This document shows positions 8,494 to 17,422 of a stretch of DNA of 64,000 nucleotides, piece by piece. A program made the position numbers and the translations under genes. Position 1 is the stretch's first letter; each line of letters opens with the position of its first letter. Under the pieces are notes generated by a model that had not been told where the DNA came from, did no database searches, and saw only the letters and a list, made by a program, of their open reading frames with translations. Source of the DNA: Candidatus Poseidoniaceae archaeon (GTDB lineage Archaea > Thermoplasmatota > Poseidoniia > Poseidoniales > Poseidoniaceae); NCBI GenBank assembly GCA_949372655.1, contig CASIAI010000001.1:201279-265278 (forward strand), read 5' to 3'.

Positions 8494-10263
8494 ATGTTGA
8501 CTAGCAAAGGTGAACTATTGAACGAACTTTATCAAGCTCGTTTTGACCGCCTAAAAGAGATTGCAACGAGTTACCAAATGCCAAAAAATGGTTCTGTTGA
8601 ATCATTGAGAGCAAAATTAATTGCAAACCTAATACTTGATGAATGGGAACTGGGTAGAAGTGATATTAAGTCTCTAAAGAATAAAGATATTGGGGCCATA
8701 TTAGGAATCTTTGGAATCAAAAAATCCGGATCGATAAGAGAACGGAGACAGAGACTTTACTTACACATGCATGAAGACCCAAAACAATTAACCCCCGAAA
8801 AACTGGATTCTTTGAATAAGAATCAATTGCATGATTTGTGTAAAGTTCTACAACTACCATTGACTGGAGATAAACAATCTTTATTGGTTAGAGTTGCAGG
8901 AGTTCTAGCATCGCAACAAGGCTCTTGGGGTAAGGTCAAAAAGACCCTTAGGAGACCCAAGGATTCCAATAATATCACGACGATACCTTCACCATCTGAA
9001 GATAGTGAAGTCGCTGTGGAAACAGAATCACAGGGTTCTATGGAATCATCGGTTGAAGAATTTGTATCACAACATCCCGAAGGATGGACATTTGAACAAG
9101 AAACCGAACTAAGAAATGACCTTTCGAGTGATGGATATGATACAACTCGTTCAGATGTGGCCCAGTCCATAGATGAAGCACTAAGGTCAAAACAAAATAT
9201 AGAAAGCAGTATTGAAAGCCCTTCTATGATTCAAACTGCTGAAGAAACATTACCACAAATCAATAGCCTGGAAGTTGAAGCAGCGTTGATTGAATTAAAA
9301 TCTAGAATGGCCGAAATTGAAGCATCAGGTAGAGACTTCTTGATGGTCAGTTCCTCAAGTGATGAAGAAGATTTGGAGGCGTTCATCTCTAAATTCTCTG
9401 ACTATGGCTTTTCAGTGGATGAACCTGTAATAAGGAATGCCATTAGAAATAAAATAATGGAATTAGATTTTCAAACACAGAATGAAAAAGACTCAATTAA
9501 TTCTATGCCTAACTCTTGGCGAGAAAGAGAGGCAGTCAGGGGATTTGAGAATGCTAGAAGTTCCTTGCGAAATCAGTTAACAAATACCTTAGCACTTCAT
9601 GAAGGAGACTTGGTGAAGGCTAGAATCGCATTTGAGGAAATCGCAAGAAGCATGAAATTAGATTTACGAATACCAAGTATTTCTGGACGATTACACGCAT
9701 TATTTGACTTGCATGTTGATATCAACGAGGCTGAAGCCCTTCAAGACCCCAACGTGGCAAGAAGAAATAGAATTTTAAGAATATTACATCATGGTTCAGT
9801 ACATCTTTCTAGCGGAGAGAGAAGAACTATTGATCGATTGGAAAGAAATATCAAATCATTCGAGGAAGTTGTCGAAACTATACTTGAATCAAGTGAAGGT
9901 AATTTCCATGAAGCTCAACAAGCCCTCATTATAAAATTCCTAGAGTCAAGAGGATATGAGGTAAATACCAGTGACCTAAGACCTCGTATCCTAGCCTGTG
10001 CTGGTATAATTGGTGCTGAATTAGGACACCTTTCTCCATCGGAAATACCTAGAGTTGCTCCAGGGGTAATGGTATCAGAAACTGAAGTTGATGCTATAGT
10101 TATCGAATTGAAATCTCTTGCTCAGGCGTTCAAACCTAAGTCTGAACAAATAATACAAGTTATCGAAGATGATGAAGATATTTCAGATGCCGCAGACAGA
10201 CTAAAGTCAGCAAGAGAAAAGATAGATCATATCGATGATGTTCTCGCTAGATTACGAGGATAA
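8494..10263 (+). CDS. Large protein with three N-terminal SAP-like domains
   Basis: Residues about 10-45, 60-95 and 100-140 each show the SAP helix-turn-helix pattern (Leu-x3-Leu, short Gly/Lys turn, Leu-x3-Leu/Ile), for example around ATSYQMPKNGSVESLRAKLI and KVLQLPLTGDKQSLLVRVAG. SAP motifs generally bind DNA or RNA. The rest is an acidic linker (about 165-260) and a helical C-terminus (about 330-589) without a recognised fold. ATG 8494 has an AAGGTGAT ribosome site; the frame upstream to 8275 lacks protein-like character and overlaps the divergent gene. A chromatin or RNA-binding structural role is possible but not proven. The gene ends exactly where the convergent ATPase gene ends. Confidence 0.65.
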   Translation: MLTSKGELLNELYQARFDRLKEIATSYQMPKNGSVESLRAKLIANLILDEWELGRSDIKSLKNKDIGAILGIFGIKKSGSIRERRQRLYLHMHEDPKQLTPEKLDSLNKNQLHDLCKVLQLPLTGDKQSLLVRVAGVLASQQGSWGKVKKTLRRPKDSNNITTIPSPSEDSEVAVETESQGSMESSVEEFVSQHPEGWTFEQETELRNDLSSDGYDTTRSDVAQSIDEALRSKQNIESSIESPSMIQTAEETLPQINSLEVEAALIELKSRMAEIEASGRDFLMVSSSSDEEDLEAFISKFSDYGFSVDEPVIRNAIRNKIMELDFQTQNEKDSINSMPNSWREREAVRGFENARSSLRNQLTNTLALHEGDLVKARIAFEEIARSMKLDLRIPSISGRLHALFDLHVDINEAEALQDPNVARRNRILRILHHGSVHLSSGERRTIDRLERNIKSFEEVVETILESSEGNFHEAQQALIIKFLESRGYEVNTSDLRPRILACAGIIGAELGHLSPSEIPRVAPGVMVSETEVDAIVIELKSLAQAFKPKSEQIIQVIEDDEDISDAADRLKSAREKIDHIDDVLARLRG

Positions 10264-11502
10264 TCATCTACTTGCATAGAAGTTTTGTATTACTTGAGTG
10301 ACCGTTTGAATATCCCTGATATCGCGCCTCAATAAGTCTTCAATTATCTTTTCCCTTTGGTCAACATGCTTTTCAAAAACATCTGGAGTTACACCTGCTG
10401 CTTGACAAATTATTTCTCTCAGTTTGGAAGGTATTCCTGTTTCTTCAATTCTATCATTGGCAGCATTATACTTCCAAATGATATTCAATCTAGGCTTATT
10501 TCCTTCCATACCGGCAACCTCTGCCACTTCTGTAATTTTTCTTACAGTATTACCATTGACATGTAATCTGGCTTGTATAATTATCAAATCTAAACCAGAT
10601 AGCATGATTGGAGGTACACTCATTGGGGGGTTAATCATACGAGTTACTGTCTCTTGAGCGGTATTAGCGTGAAGCGAACCGAATGAACCATCGTGACCTG
10701 TATTCATGGCAGTTAGCAAAGTAGCTGCTTCAGGACCTCTTACTTCACCAACAATTATTCGGTCTGGACGCATACGTAGGCTTGATTTTAAACAGTCATT
10801 CATGTCTACTTCGGGAGTACCATCTGGCCTCTCTCTTCGTGTTTCCATCCTCAACCAATGGTCGTGATAAACCTGTAATTCAGCAGTATCTTCAACTGTT
10901 AATAATCTTCTATGCCAAGGAATATACATCCCTAGACAATTTAGAGTTGTTGTCTTACCTGAACCGGTTCCTCCAGCGATAACAAAGTTTGCAGGTCGAC
11001 TATCTAATCCTTCAATCCAGACCCACATCATAGCAGCAAGGCGCGAGTTAACTGTACCGAATTTTACTAAGTCTAGCATTGTTAGAGGGTCTTCTCTAAA
11101 TTTACGGATTGTGAGAGTAGGACCATCTGGAGTGATTGGAGGAATTGTTCCATTTACACGGGAACCATCTGGGAGTCTTCCATCAAAAATCGGAACCATA
11201 CCCGGGCCATCGCCTAATGGGACATTGGTGAATGAAGCTATATTTTTGGCGATTTGAATTCCTGCATCATCATCAATCCAAACATTAGTCCTACACATTC
11301 CGTGTTCTCTATGGGCAACTTTAACGCATTGAGTACCACCGTTATACATTACTTCTTCTAATTCATCATCTTCTAATAATACTGCAATATCTCCATATGG
11401 GTTAGGTTCTATAGAACCATCTACATGGTAAATAGGTGATGGGTGATTTGGTTCTAAATAAATTGTAACTCTACCATATTGCGCTAATACTTTTTCTGAC
11501 AT
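10264..11502 (-). CDS. CpaF/TadA-type secretion or pilus assembly ATPase
   Basis: Hexameric motor ATPase of the type II/IV secretion superfamily. Visible motifs: DGRLPDGSRVNGTIPPITPDG (N2 domain, very CpaF-like), Walker A AGGTGSGKTTT, the Asp box region VEDTAELQ, Walker B RPDRIIVGEVRG, and the His box GHDGSFGSLHAN. At 412 residues it is close to CpaF/TadA rather than the longer archaellum ATPase. It is the last gene of a leftward run after two TadC-like membrane genes, 3 bp from the nearer one, so the three form a complete motor-platform unit. The likely substrate is a type IV pilin such as the protein at 5011-5505 (inference). Confidence 0.93.
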   Translation of the reverse strand: MSEKVLAQYGRVTIYLEPNHPSPIYHVDGSIEPNPYGDIAVLLEDDELEEVMYNGGTQCVKVAHREHGMCRTNVWIDDDAGIQIAKNIASFTNVPLGDGPGMVPIFDGRLPDGSRVNGTIPPITPDGPTLTIRKFREDPLTMLDLVKFGTVNSRLAAMMWVWIEGLDSRPANFVIAGGTGSGKTTTLNCLGMYIPWHRRLLTVEDTAELQVYHDHWLRMETRRERPDGTPEVDMNDCLKSSLRMRPDRIIVGEVRGPEAATLLTAMNTGHDGSFGSLHANTAQETVTRMINPPMSVPPIMLSGLDLIIIQARLHVNGNTVRKITEVAEVAGMEGNKPRLNIIWKYNAANDRIEETGIPSKLREIICQAAGVTPDVFEKHVDQREKIIEDLLRRDIRDIQTVTQVIQNFYASR

Positions 11503-11505
11503 AAT

Positions 11506-12237
11506 CTAACCTCCAATCATCTTTACGGCGCCTAAATAAAGGCCCATTGAGACAGCCATCCAAAACGGTAACCACCAAAGAAAATCTTTCATTCGACCCA
11601 GCATCCTGCCGGATACTGAAGCTGCAATCGCCGAAGAGGCTGCAAAGAATAGGGAAAATGTTTGATTAAAATCACCAATCTGATATCCCTTGTTTGCCGG
11701 AGCGAATAAACCAACAATAAAAGCGATAAGAACAGGTAGTCCAATACATACAAAAATTATAATCAATATACCTCTACCTTGAAGTTCACTTTCTCTTCGA
11801 TTCATAAGGTCGTTTAATCTCTCATAATCCATTGATAGGTCTGAAAGAATCCCTTGCAAAGGGGCATCTTGTTCGATTGCTGTTTCAATTAGAACTGTAA
11901 CTCTCTGCACTTGTGCTGAGCGTGTTTTTGAAGCAAATGCTGAAAGGGCTGCATCAAAAGAGGATGAATGGCTAGATTCCAGAGTTTCAGTCAAAAGTTT
12001 ACCTAGGACACCCGGAGTGTTTCTTCCTTGCTGCAACATTGCCTCTTGAATACCTCTTCCAGCCCCTACAGCATCGGATAATGATTCAAGTAGACCTGGC
12101 AACTGATTCTCAATTTTTCTTCTTCGATTCCTTTCAATTATTGGCGGTATTCCACCTGCTGAAAAGGCTACACCTAGAACGATTAAAATAAGCAATAACA
12201 TCTGATCATTGAATGCTTCAAGGAAATCAAATATCAT
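11506..12237 (-). CDS. T2SS-F/TadC-like pilus platform membrane protein (second half)
   Basis: Membrane protein with an N-terminal transmembrane segment (about 12-30), a cytosolic helical T2SS-F domain (about 45-150) and three more hydrophobic segments (about 152-175, 190-205 and 220-240). This matches a single F-domain half of the archaeal FlaJ/TadB-TadC platform. The N-L-P-G-L-L-E-S-L-like segment at about 45-55 (NQLPGLLESLSDAVGAGRGI) is typical of the family. It sits between a second F-domain gene and the ATPase, with 3-7 bp gaps, so the platform is encoded as two short proteins, as in Tad systems. Confidence 0.88.
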   Translation of the reverse strand: MIFDFLEAFNDQMLLLILIVLGVAFSAGGIPPIIERNRRRKIENQLPGLLESLSDAVGAGRGIQEAMLQQGRNTPGVLGKLLTETLESSHSSSFDAALSAFASKTRSAQVQRVTVLIETAIEQDAPLQGILSDLSMDYERLNDLMNRRESELQGRGILIIIFVCIGLPVLIAFIVGLFAPANKGYQIGDFNQTFSLFFAASSAIAASVSGRMLGRMKDFLWWLPFWMAVSMGLYLGAVKMIGG

Positions 12238-12244
12238 ACTATCA

Positions 12245-12826
12245 CTACAACCCTGGGTCTTTGGTATGAGCCTTCAAACCAATCATAATCATACCAAAAA
12301 GTGTCATGAATAAACCTACATTGACAACTGATTGAATAGTAGATGCTGGAGGTAATTTCATGAAGGCTCCTAAATCTCCACTCATCAATTGAGGAATTAA
12401 GCCTACAATTGCTAAAATAATCGGACCTATCATTCCAATAGATAACAATGTTTCAGGAACTCCACCAAGATCTTCGATATATTTCTTCACATCTTCATTA
12501 CGATCTTCTTCCATCCTCTTACCTTGCTTTCTAAGGGTTTCAACAAGGTCTGTGTTCTGGGTCAAGTTAGTGTACATAGTATTCAGCAAGCGTCGATATC
12601 CATCTGATTCAGATTTATTCATTAAGCCCTTGATTTCTTTTTCTAGCCCTTTTGATTTACCAGTACGTAATTTTTCCATAATTGTTGAAAAGTCTGTAGA
12701 TATGATACCATATCCGCCAGTCCCTATAGTATGAATTGCTGCTTCAAGCCCTACACCTGAAGACATTAATACATCCATGGTACGTATAACGTAGAGAATT
12801 TCTCTTTTCTCCTCAAGTGAACGCAT
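12245..12826 (-). CDS. T2SS-F/TadC-like pilus platform membrane protein (first half)
   Basis: A 193-residue protein with a cytosolic helical T2SS-F domain (about 1-120, with MDVLMSSGVGLEAAIHTIG near the start) followed by two hydrophobic segments (about 126-147 and 162-183). It lacks the N-terminal membrane helix seen in the neighbour, so the two are not simple duplicates. It presumably pairs with the 243-residue neighbour to form the inner-membrane platform for the CpaF-like ATPase. ATG 12826 lies 10 bp downstream of the small unknown gene that follows the RPA genes. Confidence 0.85.
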   Translation of the reverse strand: MRSLEEKREILYVIRTMDVLMSSGVGLEAAIHTIGTGGYGIISTDFSTIMEKLRTGKSKGLEKEIKGLMNKSESDGYRRLLNTMYTNLTQNTDLVETLRKQGKRMEEDRNEDVKKYIEDLGGVPETLLSIGMIGPIILAIVGLIPQLMSGDLGAFMKLPPASTIQSVVNVGLFMTLFGMIMIGLKAHTKDPGL

Positions 12827-12835
12827 AGTAATTCC

Positions 12836-13189
12836 TCAAACAATATCTTCAATTAATTCAAATTTGAATGATTCATTAGAACCATCGTACTCCATAGATG
12901 CAAAAACAACTTTGACGTCTCTTTCTTCAAATGGGTCATGTATGCATGGTTGGCCAGATCTAAACATAGCGAGTATTCTCTTGTATTCGTCCAATTGCAT
13001 CTCTCCACTGATTGTATAAATCGCAGACTCTGACCCTTCATCATGCAAATTGTCGCCCTCTTCACCACGAACTATTGTACGTGTCAATCTACGTGTCAAT
13101 CTTACTTTGATATCCGCATCAGGTATGCGAACCCAATCAGCGCTAGTCGTGCCCGTAGCCGGGCGGATGAAAAAATCCATTCCTGCCAT
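12836..13189 (-). CDS. Small hypothetical protein between RPA and pilus-motor genes
   Basis: A 117-residue soluble protein, probably beta-rich, with a run of Arg-rich strands (RLTRRLTRTIVRG) and an SGEMQLDEYKRI segment followed by a strand-rich end. I do not recognise a family. The frame is open to 13303, but ATG 13189 has a clean AGAGGTC ribosome site and the longer form would overlap the upstream gene by 53 bp. The strand pattern resembles small phage-baseplate-type or OB-like proteins only superficially. Its position makes it a candidate accessory of either RPA or the secretion motor. Confidence 0.6.
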   Translation of the reverse strand: MAGMDFFIRPATGTTSADWVRIPDADIKVRLTRRLTRTIVRGEEGDNLHDEGSESAIYTISGEMQLDEYKRILAMFRSGQPCIHDPFEERDVKVVFASMEYDGSNESFKFELIEDIV

Positions 13190-13250
13190 ATAGTGACCTC
13201 TACAACAAGCACACAAGCGAAAGAACTTGAATGTGTTGGGAGAAAATGTT

Positions 13251-14192
13251 TCAAGAAACGATTCTAAACCATCCAAATGCTGGTTCATGAATTGAACCTT
13301 CATCAGATAATACTTCTATTTTCTCTTCCGCTACCGAACGTGAAAAACCTCTTGCTGAAGCATTGGTAATCAATGTTTCAAAGTCGACACCTTCGCCTTG
13401 GTCTAATTTCTTGATAATATCAAGTAAGATATCTCCAAGTTCGTCCGAACTATCTTTATTTTCATCGCCATTTTCTTGCACATGTACTATTTGTTGTTGA
13501 GGGGGAGTTGATGCAGCCTCTATCTTACCTTCAGCAATATCTAAAGCTTGCATTATGTTAAGATTATAATGCTCTAAATCAATATCGCCATAGTGATTTC
13601 TTGAAGCCACTAATCCTTCAACCATATTACTAGCAACCTCTTGCTTAGTTAATGATTCAATAGTAGGCTCGAAATCCAATGAATCAGTAAATATTTTCAT
13701 TCTTTCCAAAGTATCTTGGCAAGTTTTTGTTAGCCAAGTTGCATACCTATGACTGTCTATTTCACAAGCTTCTTCGGGTCTTAGAGAGGTATATATCGCA
13801 CCCTCTTCGGTTTGAAATAAGCGCGTCTTAGCAACCATAAGAAGCAGTATAGGCTCTCCGCTTTCCACCTTAGGTGATAATTGTAAAGTAAGTTCGCGCA
13901 TAGAATCAGAAGCATAATCACCGACTGAGAAATAATGAACTCCCGATGGATCTCTAATTTGCCCTTGGTATAGAACTGAACCATTTGCAGTATCCCTCGG
14001 TTCTAATCGTTCAAGAAGGCCTGCGACTATAACACGGTTGACTTTCGAACCTAACTTAGTAATAACATAAGATGGATCAAACTCTCCTGAGCCCTTCTCA
14101 TTAAGCGTCGATTCTCCAAATTCAGAAGCTAACATATGCCATGCTGGTTGTCTTTTAAAGGAACGAGATGGTTGCATTATTGCACCCCCCAT
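13251..14192 (-). CDS. RPA-associated protein (COG3390-type, OB fold)
   Basis: In many euryarchaea an OB-fold protein is encoded right after RPA and binds it. This protein has an OB-like domain at about 40-160 (YVITKLGSKVNRVIVAGLLER, DPSGVHYFSVGDYA), a helical middle, an acidic linker (about 230-250) and a C-terminal winged-helix-like domain (about 250-313). The start ATG 14192 overlaps the end of RPA by 16 bp, so translational coupling is likely. A second in-frame ATG lies at 14177. Role: single-stranded DNA handling with RPA. Recognition rests mainly on gene order plus fold pattern. Confidence 0.82.
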   Translation of the reverse strand: MGGAIMQPSRSFKRQPAWHMLASEFGESTLNEKGSGEFDPSYVITKLGSKVNRVIVAGLLERLEPRDTANGSVLYQGQIRDPSGVHYFSVGDYASDSMRELTLQLSPKVESGEPILLLMVAKTRLFQTEEGAIYTSLRPEEACEIDSHRYATWLTKTCQDTLERMKIFTDSLDFEPTIESLTKQEVASNMVEGLVASRNHYGDIDLEHYNLNIMQALDIAEGKIEAASTPPQQQIVHVQENGDENKDSSDELGDILLDIIKKLDQGEGVDFETLITNASARGFSRSVAEEKIEVLSDEGSIHEPAFGWFRIVS

Positions 14193-15871
14193 TTGGCTCT
14201 TATTTCAGTAGATATTAACCCTGGGTCTTGCTCAACCAATTGAGTACTATCTGCTAGTAACATAGCACCTTGTTCATCTACTATCGTTCTCCCTGAAGCA
14301 GACACAAGTTGGCCAAGTAACTTACCCCTTAGATTCTGAACAAACTCCATTTGGCCATTTGATTCAATTTCTACTTTAAGTTCATCCTCAGTCATACCGA
14401 GTAGGCTTAGAGATGCTTCTTTGTTAACTAATAATGATGAAGTTGCAATACCGTCATCTAAAACTAGCCTCAATCTAACATCTTGATTTCCTTCATCATC
14501 TCCGTGTTCACTACAATTACCATCACGCAAGACTCTTCTGCACTGTGTACAACGCATGATTATCCCGCAATCATCCCTTACACTGGCAACTATCCCTTGA
14601 GTAGAAATACCTACTCTACTAGAACCGCTTACCAGTTCATTAAGAGGCACTTCCACAACATGGTTAGAAAGGTCTATAGAACCATCCCATGGAGTCGATT
14701 CAAGAATTTCAACTTGCACGGCTTTATCCACTGTTATGTCGGGAATACCTTGCCAAGCACGTACTCGAACTCCTTTGACTTTAATTGTCACTGGTAAATC
14801 AGATTCACTGATTGGTAATTCTTCCCAAGCACTCATTCTACATTTCCCTGTAGGGTCAGCAATTTGACCAGACCAAAGGAACTTCTCTTCACCATCACGA
14901 ACAAAGGAGCGTTTGGACCATTCTGTAATTTGGACTATTGCTTCGACATCTCTAGAGCCATCCCTCAATTGGGAAATTGTAACTACATTCTGTTCCATTA
15001 GAGCCTCTGCACCTGCAAAGTTGGAATCATGATATAATTCGACTTTAGTAGTTCTTCCGAAATTTAGTTCCGGTGTATCTCTAAAAGTTCTGACCTGAGC
15101 GCCCTCAATCTTCACTAAAACTCCAACCTCATGATCGAAAGGCTCCCAGGAAAGGAAACCTATAGTTCCCGATTCATCGGCCATTCTCCCTCTAACAACG
15201 TCTATAGAACCAGAACCGTCTTTCTTGTGGATTTGGTCTGGGCGTGAAGATAAGATTCTCCCCACCACACAAACATAACCATCGTTTGGAATACTATTGA
15301 TTGCTATAGGTTCACCCGGTGCAACTACTGGTCTAGTTCCTTCCCTAAGTACTGCAATACGGGTACCTTGGTTTATGTTTAGAGACATTCGACCTTGATA
15401 TTCATTTACTGAAGCCCCTTCAATTCTCACTACTGTCCCTGGAGAGATATTCGAATTAGGCCCCCAGTCTTTGTATTCCCATCGAGTTCTTTGCCCTCCT
15501 TCATCCCAGGGGTTATCTTCAAGCAATCCAAAAGCAATTTGCTTTTGTTCACCTCTGATAGTTTGCTCTCTCAGATTATGAGAGATTATTTCCACTTCAA
15601 TTTCTATATCTCGATCGGCTGCTGAAAGTTCATTTAATCCTGCAACCTTCTTAGAAACCGTTTCTTTTTGAGTACTTGCAACTGTTGAATTTGAAGTTGA
15701 AGGAGCCATATCTCCTTTAAATCTACGAATTATCGAACGTAATGCGTCTTGGGGAGGAATATAAAATTCACTTTCATATTTCGCAAAGGCCTCTTTGACC
15801 TCTCCTCTATCTGCACTTGGGCATTCTGATAAAACTGCATTAATATGATCATCATATTTATCTTCAGACAT
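14177..15871 (-). CDS. rpa: Replication factor A, multi-OB single-stranded DNA-binding protein
   Basis: Euryarchaeal RPA that coats single-stranded DNA in replication and repair. After a helical N-terminus it has at least four OB-fold repeats (about 75-175, 180-275, 285-380 and 395-530), each with the pattern D-x-S-G-x-(I/C)-x-x-x-x-W (ADESGTIGFLSWE, ADPTGKCRMSAWE). The last OB holds a zinc finger C-x2-C-x8-C-x2-H within MRCTQCRRVLRDGNCSEH. The 5' leader contains a hairpin 12 nt before the start. It heads a leftward run including its associated protein and, unusually, pilus motor genes. Confidence 0.93.
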   Translation of the reverse strand: MSEDKYDDHINAVLSECPSADRGEVKEAFAKYESEFYIPPQDALRSIIRRFKGDMAPSTSNSTVASTQKETVSKKVAGLNELSAADRDIEIEVEIISHNLREQTIRGEQKQIAFGLLEDNPWDEGGQRTRWEYKDWGPNSNISPGTVVRIEGASVNEYQGRMSLNINQGTRIAVLREGTRPVVAPGEPIAINSIPNDGYVCVVGRILSSRPDQIHKKDGSGSIDVVRGRMADESGTIGFLSWEPFDHEVGVLVKIEGAQVRTFRDTPELNFGRTTKVELYHDSNFAGAEALMEQNVVTISQLRDGSRDVEAIVQITEWSKRSFVRDGEEKFLWSGQIADPTGKCRMSAWEELPISESDLPVTIKVKGVRVRAWQGIPDITVDKAVQVEILESTPWDGSIDLSNHVVEVPLNELVSGSSRVGISTQGIVASVRDDCGIIMRCTQCRRVLRDGNCSEHGDDEGNQDVRLRLVLDDGIATSSLLVNKEASLSLLGMTEDELKVEIESNGQMEFVQNLRGKLLGQLVSASGRTIVDEQGAMLLADSTQLVEQDPGLISTEIRAKWGVQ

Positions 15872-15882
15872 TTATCATCACC

Positions 15883-15917
15883 CCGACAGACGTTGTGTTC
15901 ATCCATTGTCTGTGCGG
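15883..15917 (-). promoter_or_regulatory. Hairpin in the 5' leader of rpa
   Basis: An inverted repeat, CCGACAGAC paired with GTCTGT-G-CGG, forms a 9-bp stem with one bulge and a 16-nt loop. It begins 12 nt upstream of the rpa start codon. The ACAGAC core also occurs at 15921-15926 and 15991-15996. It could mask the ribosome site or bind a regulator, possibly RPA itself. A second inverted repeat (GGTAT-AGG-ATACC, 15978-15990) lies near the probable promoter. Confidence 0.4.
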
Positions 15918-16024
15918 AGTACAGACTTCGGGTTTTCGTGCGGATTGGTTTAGACTTGACACTCCCTTTACCTCCATGGTATAGGATACCACAGACGACG
16001 GGAAATAAAGAATGCCCTTGAAAA

Positions 16025-17422
16025 TCAAATTGGATTGACTCTTAACCCCTGCATTAGTAAAATATCTGGAATATGCATACTACCGCCAGAGACTCTGACA
16101 TCATCGCCCAAAAATACATCTTTAGTTAGCGCTTTAGCCATGTTACCCGAAAGACCAGCTTGCTTAATTGCGCCGATTACTTCTCCTTCTTGTACTCTCA
16201 AGATAGAACTTGTAGTAACTGAAAAGTCTCCACTCGTTGGGTTGGCTGTATGTGCGCCCATCACGCTATTTACGATATATCCGGAATCCATACGCTCTAG
16301 TAACTCATCTATGCTACTTGATTTAGAACTAGAAATTAGTTCCAGGTTGCTACAAGTAGTGACTGGTGGACTTTGATGCCCCCCCCTTGATGCTGAACCT
16401 GTTGTTGAAGCTTTGTCGATTTTTCCTTCAGCGACTAATTTAGCAGAATCTCTAGTAGACCATAAGGAGCCAACTAGTTTCCCTGAATCGACTATTACTT
16501 GCCTCTGAGTTGGAACTCCTTCACCATCTCTCGAAGAAGATGAACTTCCACCTTCCATCCTGGCATTATCGATCAATGTGAGGTCATTGGCGAGAACTTG
16601 CTCTCCTTGTTTACCCGACCAAAATGATTCCATGCGAGTCAAACGTTCCCCTCTAATGGCAGAGGATACCACAATAGAGAATAGTGAACCAAGTCCTTCA
16701 GATGTCATCAAAACTGGTAAGTCTTCGGCTCCACTATCGACCTTTATTGGATCTCTCGTTTTTTGCGCCCAGTCAACTGAACTTGCAATACAATTAGGCA
16801 CCTTATCGATGAGTTTCTTACTAGATTCGCCTTGCCATGAACTTGTCAATTGGTCATTCTCATCTATAGAAACTTGAACTCCAAGTCCATGAGAAGTTGT
16901 AATTCCATGGTGGTCTATCCCTTCACTTGAAGTTAAAACTCCCGCAGTTGCACTAACTCCTAGGCCACCACCAGTTACTACTGCTCTTTTATCGAGCGAT
17001 GAAACTTCACTTAAAATTGAATCTGCTTGTTGTAAAAGTTCTTCAGGGCCTACGGAAAGAATTCTCTTATCAAACAAGCCTTTGACTTCTTCAGTCTCTT
17101 GACTGCTTGGTAAGGAAAAACCCTTAATCGAAGGAGATATACGAGCAATGGATAATGCTTGCTTAATTGCATTATCAGCAGATTTCAAATCTACCAAATG
17201 AGCATATCCAAATTTACCGTCTTCAATGACTCTAATTCCATATCCACCTTCACCACCGCCTGCAGCTAGTGATATCTTGCCCGCCTCGATATCTAATTGA
17301 TGACCATAAGATTGCATTGCAATTATTTCCCACTGCTCTATCTTATTTTGACGACACAGATTTGCAATCTGATTACTTCCATCAACAAGTCGATCCAAGG
17401 CATCATCAGGTAGCATATTCAT
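16025..17422 (-). CDS. tldE: TldE/PmbA-like metalloprotease subunit
   Basis: Partner of TldD in a heterodimeric zinc metallopeptidase that degrades or processes peptides. The TldD/PmbA family layout is present, but the HExxxH motif of the catalytic partner is absent, as expected for TldE. Recognisable segments are GGEGGYGIRVIEDGKFGYA near residue 55-75 and the C-terminal GDFSVTTSS region. The ATG overlaps the tldD stop by 4 bp (ATGA), which is the usual coupling for this pair. Length 465 is typical. It ends about 150 bp before the rpa start. Confidence 0.93.
   Translation of the reverse strand: MNMLPDDALDRLVDGSNQIANLCRQNKIEQWEIIAMQSYGHQLDIEAGKISLAAGGGEGGYGIRVIEDGKFGYAHLVDLKSADNAIKQALSIARISPSIKGFSLPSSQETEEVKGLFDKRILSVGPEELLQQADSILSEVSSLDKRAVVTGGGLGVSATAGVLTSSEGIDHHGITTSHGLGVQVSIDENDQLTSSWQGESSKKLIDKVPNCIASSVDWAQKTRDPIKVDSGAEDLPVLMTSEGLGSLFSIVVSSAIRGERLTRMESFWSGKQGEQVLANDLTLIDNARMEGGSSSSSRDGEGVPTQRQVIVDSGKLVGSLWSTRDSAKLVAEGKIDKASTTGSASRGGHQSPPVTTCSNLELISSSKSSSIDELLERMDSGYIVNSVMGAHTANPTSGDFSVTTSSILRVQEGEVIGAIKQAGLSGNMAKALTKDVFLGDDVRVSGGSMHIPDILLMQGLRVNPI

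Noticed and set aside
14483-14797. Plus-strand open frame within rpa
   Set aside because: Lies inside a strongly supported gene in another frame, with no ribosome site or similarity.
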